Of a stretch of 64,000 nucleotides of DNA, positions 59,438 through 64,000 are shown piece after piece; position 1 is the stretch's first letter; each line of letters starts with the position of its first letter. This DNA is from Panopea generosa (taxonomy: Eukaryota > Mollusca > Bivalvia > Adapedonta > Hiatellidae). Below the pieces are notes generated by a model, which saw nothing but the letters and a program-made list of their open reading frames with translations, made no database searches and was not told the origin of the DNA. Both the position numbers and the translations under genes were made by a program. The stretch covers positions 11,956,482-12,020,481 of the forward strand of contig CM055897.1 of assembly GCA_029582155.1 (NCBI GenBank), read 5' to 3'.

Positions 59438-60773
59438 CTGGGCAGTTGTCTGCATGTACAGTACAAGTTGTCTCGCCACTACCGTGCGACTGTAAAGCCC
59501 AGTTGATCAACGATATTACAGGGTTCGGACCGTGAGTTGATGTTCCATCTTTTCCAATCGTCTCGTTTTCATTCATCGATTAAGAGATTCAATTGCCGGG
59601 ACACTCCATCCTGAAGAAATACAAATATCTGTATTTTTCTCAGAGTTGTAAAATACAATGGACCCATTTACCTGGCGTGATGGGGGTAAACATACATTCT
59701 GGCTGAAATCAAACGTATAGTGTACATATTGTTCTGCCTCAGAGTTGCCATGGGATTGTTTGGCCAATTCAATACATGTGTTGTACACGTCGCTTTCTTT
59801 TTGCGCCTGCAGTATATGGTCTTTTATTGTTTGTAGATTCAAGTTTTTCTTCTTCAGTAACAGAATCCATTATCGCTTTTCTTATTTTCTAACAGGAAGC
59901 ACATACATCGTCTCTAGGTGTCACTTTTTTACACGAGAAAGACATGTATTCAATACATTGCAGAATGTGGTATATTTTAAAGAACGGCATTCGGGGCTAT
60001 TTTCAGTATTACCAGTCTTTCATGGACACAATTTTTCGTTGTACCACTTGGCAAATAAATAGGAGGTACTATATTCCGTACCCTCGGAGCAACTGGCTGT
60101 GACATCCCAAATTCGTCTGCGCAATTCGAAATGAATTGAACGACCAATTTGATGTCATCAAATGTAAGAGGCTTTCCGACCAGTATTTGCGTGTGCTCTT
60201 GGGGTTGCGCCGTGTTTACTGATATGTGTCATAATATTTGAAAGCTGTGTTTACCTATGTCAATAACAAGTTTGAATGTGTTCCTACACACATGTTTTTC
60301 CAAGGAAAATAATAATCATATCCAATTCTCTGTCTTTTCTTTTCGCGTTTTGTTGATTAATTGTCTGAACAATCAACCAATGTTGCCATAATGAAACATT
60401 TCTTTGTCACTTTTTTTATTTCACGTACATTCAATACATGTTTGTAAATATCTTGCTCTTTGAAATGTATATGACAGTTGTTATGGCAACCACACCCAGT
60501 AAAAATAAATTGCTTAATTCTCTGCACATCTTGGTCACCCTCTAACATTAAACTATCATGTTGCGGGTCATGTTCTCATTCATCGTCACTATCTGAATCC
60601 ACCCTTTCTTCACCTACGGTTGTTAGGAAATGTCTTGCTCGTTCATAAACATTCAGTGGCAGATCATTTTCATCAATGACATAATCACCATTGTCACTGT
60701 CACTGGCTTGTGAAGCAAATGGAGTAGAAATTGGTGTTTTTCCAAAATGTTCGGAGAACAAACTCTCTAGTTC
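59438..60773 (-). pseudogene. Transposon-derived gene, large exon with frameshifts
   Basis: The acceptor CTATTTTTAG precedes 60773 and the donor CAG|GTAAAT is at 59438. The minus strand reads ELESLFSEHFGKTP, an acidic tail DSDSDDE, and a cysteine/histidine cluster FIFTGCGCHNNCHIHF (60500-60450). Next come HGATPRAHANTGRK and LTFDDIKLVVQFISNCADEF (60215-60110), LQTIKDHILQAQKESDVYNT, YVHYTFDFSQNVCLPPSRQV, and finally QSHGSGETTCTVHADNCP at the donor. This order matches a family of uncharacterised, multi-copy, transposon-like proteins of fish, cnidarians and molluscs (Zn-cluster, HGN/RKP, HYSFDYAQ, ETxxxHxDNC). Its role is not known to me; a DDE or RNase H-like fold is possible. At least four frame changes or stops (near 60550, 60220, 60060-59850, 59580) mark it as decayed. 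Later exons would lie below 59438. Confidence 0.65.
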
Positions 60774-60904
60774 CTAAAAATAGAAAAAAAAAAAAAGATT
60801 GATACAATATTATTGTTTGCAATCAAATGACATATGTTTACCTTTAAAATAAATCATTATAAAATTAACTATGGTTTGAGATTTAAAAAAAAGAAAGAAG
60901 AAAA

Positions 60905-60972
60905 AACTTATATCTCACGGGATCCGAACTCAATATTCCAGGGTTATACCATTACGCCACTGCGCCGATTCA
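60905..60972 (-). mobile_element. tRNA-like Pol III unit (SINE head or tRNA pseudogene)
   Basis: On the minus strand: box A GTGGCGTAATGGTA (60960-60947), box B GAGTTCGGATCC (60931-60920), then a T run (60906-60901) that could terminate Pol III. The gap between boxes is short for a folding tRNA, so a functional tRNA is unlikely. Confidence 0.6.
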
Positions 60973-61179
60973 ACCATGCGATAAACGATTATTAAGATAA
61001 TTATTATTATGTACAGCTGTATCTGCACGTCATACATTAATATTAATTTTCATCTTTATATAAAAAGAAATGCCACTGATAAGTGTCGCATGTCCTCCAA
61101 ATGGTCTGTGAAAATAACAATATATGTTATAATAGGTAGCGATGTATCCATGAATATCAAGAGTAATGGACTGACGTTT
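60973..61179. other. No gene seen
   Basis: AT-rich. The plus-strand frame 61009-61218 has no known domain and runs into the repeat array. Confidence 0.4.
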
Positions 61180-62935
61180 CAGACTAGACATGAAATTTCA
61201 TGGGTTTTTTTACATTAAAGTGTGACCTAGACCTTTGTATAACCTTGACATTTGATGTATCGGCCTGGGTATTTATACAGGTAAATGCAGGTGGCACATC
61301 ATCATGACATGCTGATCACTTGTGTCAAGCTATTTTAAAATCCCTCCATGTAAGACAACGTTACAGACCAGACATGAAATATCAAACAAACTGAAAGAGT
61401 GCCCTTGAGGTAAGGTTCTGGGACTTAACGTGACATGTCGCCATGTCATGTTGATCAATTGATAAATTGAGCCAAGTGTTTTTGAAATCCATCCATGTAT
61501 GATAAACTTACAGGATGGACTTGAAACCTCAAACAGATTCAAAGTGTTGTCATACAAACTCAAAGTGTGACATTGACCTTTGAGGTACGGGTCTAGGTCT
61601 TACGTGTGACACGTCGTCATGCCATCTTGATCAATTGGGCCAAGTTAAAGACAAAGTTACAGACCAGACACGCAATTTCAAACAAATTGAAAGTGTCACT
61701 TAATTATGCCATGTTGATCAACTGAGTCAAGTGTTTTTTGAAATTTACCCAAAGTGACAAAGTTACAGACCGGACACGAAATCTCAAACAGACTGGAGGT
61801 GTTGTCAAACAAAGTTAAATTGTGACCTTGACCTTTGAAATGGGAGTCTGGGTGTAAAGTGATCATTTGTAGCAAGTATTTATAAAATCCATCTATGCAT
61901 GACAAAGTTACAGGCCTGACACGAGATTTCACACAAATTCAAACTGTTGTCAAACAAACTCAGCGTAACCTTGACCTTTGAAGTATGCATGAGGGTCTTA
62001 CGCGTGACACGTCGTCATGTCATGCTGATGAATTGAACCAAGTGTTTTTGAAATTCATATTTAGGTGACAAAGTTACAGACCGGACACGAAATCTCAATC
62101 GGACTGAAAGTGTCATCAAACAAAGTTAAATTGTGACCTTGACATTTGAAGTGGGTGTCTGGGTGTAACGCGCGACATGTCGTCACATTATGTTAATCAT
62201 TTGTAGCAAGAATTAACAAAATCGATCTTTGCATGATAATGTTACAGGCCGGACACGAAGTCTCACACAGGCTCAAAGTGTTTTCAAACAAATTCAAAGT
62301 GTGACCTTGACCTTTGAGGTACAAGTGTGAGTATTACTAGCGACACGTGCTCATGTTATGTTGATCATTTGAAGCAAGTATTTATAAAATCCATTTATGC
62401 ATGACAAAGTTACAGACCGGACACGAAATCTCAAACAGACTGGAGGTGTTGTCAAACAAAGTTAAATTGTGACCTTGACCTTTGAAATGGGAATCTGGGT
62501 GTAAAGTGATCATTTGTAGTAAGTATTTATAAAATCCATCTATGCATGACAAAGTTACAGGCCTGACACGAAATTTCACACAAATTCAAACTGTTGTCAA
62601 ACAAACTCAGTGTGACGTTGACCTTTGAGGTATGCATGTGGGTCTTACACGTGCCACGTCGTCAGGTCATGCTGACGAATTGAGCAAAGTGGTTTTAAAA
62701 TATCCATAGGTGACAAAGTTACAGACCGGACACGAAATCTCAATCAGATTGAAAGTGTCATCAAAGTTAAATTGTGACCTTGACCTTTGAAGTGGGAGTC
62801 TGGGTGTAACGCACGACATATCGTCATGTTATGTTGATCATTTGTAGCAAGTATTAACATAATCCATCTATGCATGGCAAAGTTACAGGCTAGACACGAA
62901 ATACCAGACGGAATGACGGACGGACGGACGGACGG
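61180..62935 (+). repeat. ~140-175 bp degenerate tandem repeat with 647-bp higher-order unit
   Basis: Units contain 'gacaaagttacagaccggac', 'tgaccttgacctttgaggta' and 'cgtgacacgtcgtcatgtca'. cggacacgaaatctcaaaca recurs at 61771 and 62418 with near-identical following sequence, giving a 647-bp higher-order repeat of four units. It ends in gacggacggacggacggaag (62915-62940), a typical bivalve repeat end. Frames here are repeat translations. Confidence 0.85.
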
Positions 62936-63065
62936 AAGGACGTACTTATGAGAGGGATGTTATGGGTGTAGGTTTTTATCTGTTATAAAAACATCTTTTT
63001 TTTCATAAAACAAAACAAAACCTATTTTCTGAGGCTGTCCCAGGTGGGGAGGGGGGGTGGTCCCT

Positions 63066-63240
63066 GTTCCCTGGATCTCTTAAAGTAATGCCTTTTGTTC
63101 CCCAGATCTCCAAAAGTATTTGCAAAAGTTCCCTAAAAATATTTTGTCCATGTTTTCCAGATCTCTAAAAGTATTTCCACTGTTCCCTAGATCTCTCCAA
63201 AAGTTTTAAACATAGTTCCTTGAAAGTACCAAATAGTATT
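63066..63240 (+). repeat. ~50-bp degenerate tandem repeat
   Basis: Four units of gttccccagatctccaaaagtat-type sequence (63070, 63100, 63160, 63190). Confidence 0.75.
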
Positions 63241-63335
63241 CCCTTAAATAAACATCTACTATAGTCTTCTCTATTATTATTTACACATCATCATAATAAG
63301 CAAAATCCTTGCACTGCTTCTGTTCCTTTCTGCAG

Positions 63336-63410
63336 GCAGATCATACTCACTCTCCACATCTCTTGTATCTGTATGTCAAACGTCTTGACTTTGAAGAGCT
63401 GTTTGAATAT
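63336..63410 (+). other. Candidate short exon, weak
   Basis: The acceptor TTTCTGCAG is followed by 25 open codons (ADHTHSPHLLYLYVKRLDFE, ELFEY) and donor-like GTATGT at 63411. No known domain and no partner exon. Confidence 0.2.
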
Positions 63411-63639
63411 GTATGTAATCCTCGTCATCAAGTTAAATGAAGCCATGTTTGTCTTCATTAGAGAGGACACATAGGATATCTTCGACTTCTACAACCTTTT
63501 CAGAATACCCACATAGTAACAATGCTTCTTTTTAAATATCTAAGGTCTATGGCTTGAATTTTCAGAGAAAATATGTTTTATAAGTTTCCTTAAACATGTG
63601 CTTGTAAGCCCTGTGGCATCGGACATTTGTGGTTCAATC

Positions 63640-63815
63640 AGGCTGGTTCAAGAACTTGTCCGAGATTTTGTGGTTATATAAATGCTGTGCAAGTTTGGTT
63701 AAGATTCATTGAAAAATGAGGGGGTGCTATCGCCTCTACAAGAAAAAGGCTAACGGACGGACAACTTACCACGACATAAGCCCTGCTGACCTTTGGCAAG
63801 TAGAGCCAAGGAAGA
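63640..63815 (+). repeat. Worn right end of a dispersed repeat
   Basis: 'gctaacggacggacaactta', 'cataagccctgctgaccttt' and 'ggcaagtagagcc' resemble the right end of the element at 20944-21994. Confidence 0.6.
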
Positions 63816-63944
63816 GATCGAGGAAAGGACAGAAGAGAGAAAAATCTTTGTTTGAACAGCTGAACGGTTAATTTGCAAAAGGCAATACATAAACATAAAT
63901 AATTGACTATATTGTGTAAACAAGATCTAATAAATAAAAAAAGT

Positions 63945-64000
63945 TAGATGCCGAGTGGGATTGAACACCAGTCCTTACGATCCGAAATCGACAATGATAA
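63945..64000 (-). mobile_element. tRNA-like sequence at the window edge
   Basis: The minus strand has a box B GGTGTTCAATCCC (63969-63957), followed by a short stem-like end and a T run (63946-63940). The 5' part is beyond the window, so a tRNA pseudogene and a SINE cannot be told apart. Confidence 0.5.

Noticed and set aside
60905-60972. Functional tRNA gene
   Set aside because: The distance between the A and B boxes is too short for a complete anticodon arm and no full acceptor stem pairs.
61330-62579. Minus-strand frames of 65-78 codons, two of them nearly identical
   Set aside because: Translations of the 647-bp higher-order repeat.

Overview
The window looks like nuclear DNA of a metazoan, most likely a marine mollusc and probably a bivalve. 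It is AT-rich, dominated by decayed transposons and tandem repeats, and has very few host exons. The bivalve guess rests on repeat styles I recognise (tRNA-derived SINEs ending in a 'ggcgttaaaccc'-type tail, dispersed repeats whose ends read 'caagaggcccaagag' and 'ggcctttggccagtagagct', and 100-200 bp degenerate repeats with dispersed 'gacggacggacggac' ends). No database search was possible.

Layout. 1-4799: right part of a Ty3/Gypsy-type LTR retrotransposon whose integrase lies upstream of the reverse transcriptase. Its pol is broken by one frameshift and one in-frame stop, and its 3' LTR (about 1.65 kb) is complete. 4800-7801: a minus-strand two-ORF non-LTR element (LINE) that the LTR element appears to have jumped into; ORF1 and ORF2 are separated by a single in-frame TAG. 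8620-11765: a 67-bp tandem repeat array interrupted by a TA-flanked MITE and by a PIF/Harbinger fragment.

9330-24470 and 24471-39936 are two head-to-tail copies of one ~15.1-15.5 kb segment, roughly 99% alike by eye. Each copy carries the MITE, the Harbinger exon remnant, the second satellite block, a SINE split by a 4.26 kb DNA transposon, a Tc1 scrap joined to a 5'-truncated LINE, several minisatellites, a dispersed bivalve-type repeat and a 69-bp minisatellite that encodes a 23-residue acidic repeat. It is either a recent tandem segmental duplication or two haplotypes placed in series by the assembler.

39937-64000: mostly introns or intergenic DNA. The best host gene evidence is a minus-strand CARD (death-fold) domain split over two exons (42625-42749 and 40899-41096) with canonical splice signals. 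A further minus-strand exon candidate is at 50312-50422. The rest is dispersed repeats (42.8-44.8, 48.6-49.6, 52.1-57.1 and 61.2-62.9 kb), an internally deleted Tc1/mariner remnant, tRNA-derived SINE heads, and a minus-strand transposon-derived gene remnant at 59438-60773 with recognisable splice sites. No rRNA, CRISPR or bacterial-type system is present, and apart from the CARD exons I see no convincing cellular gene.
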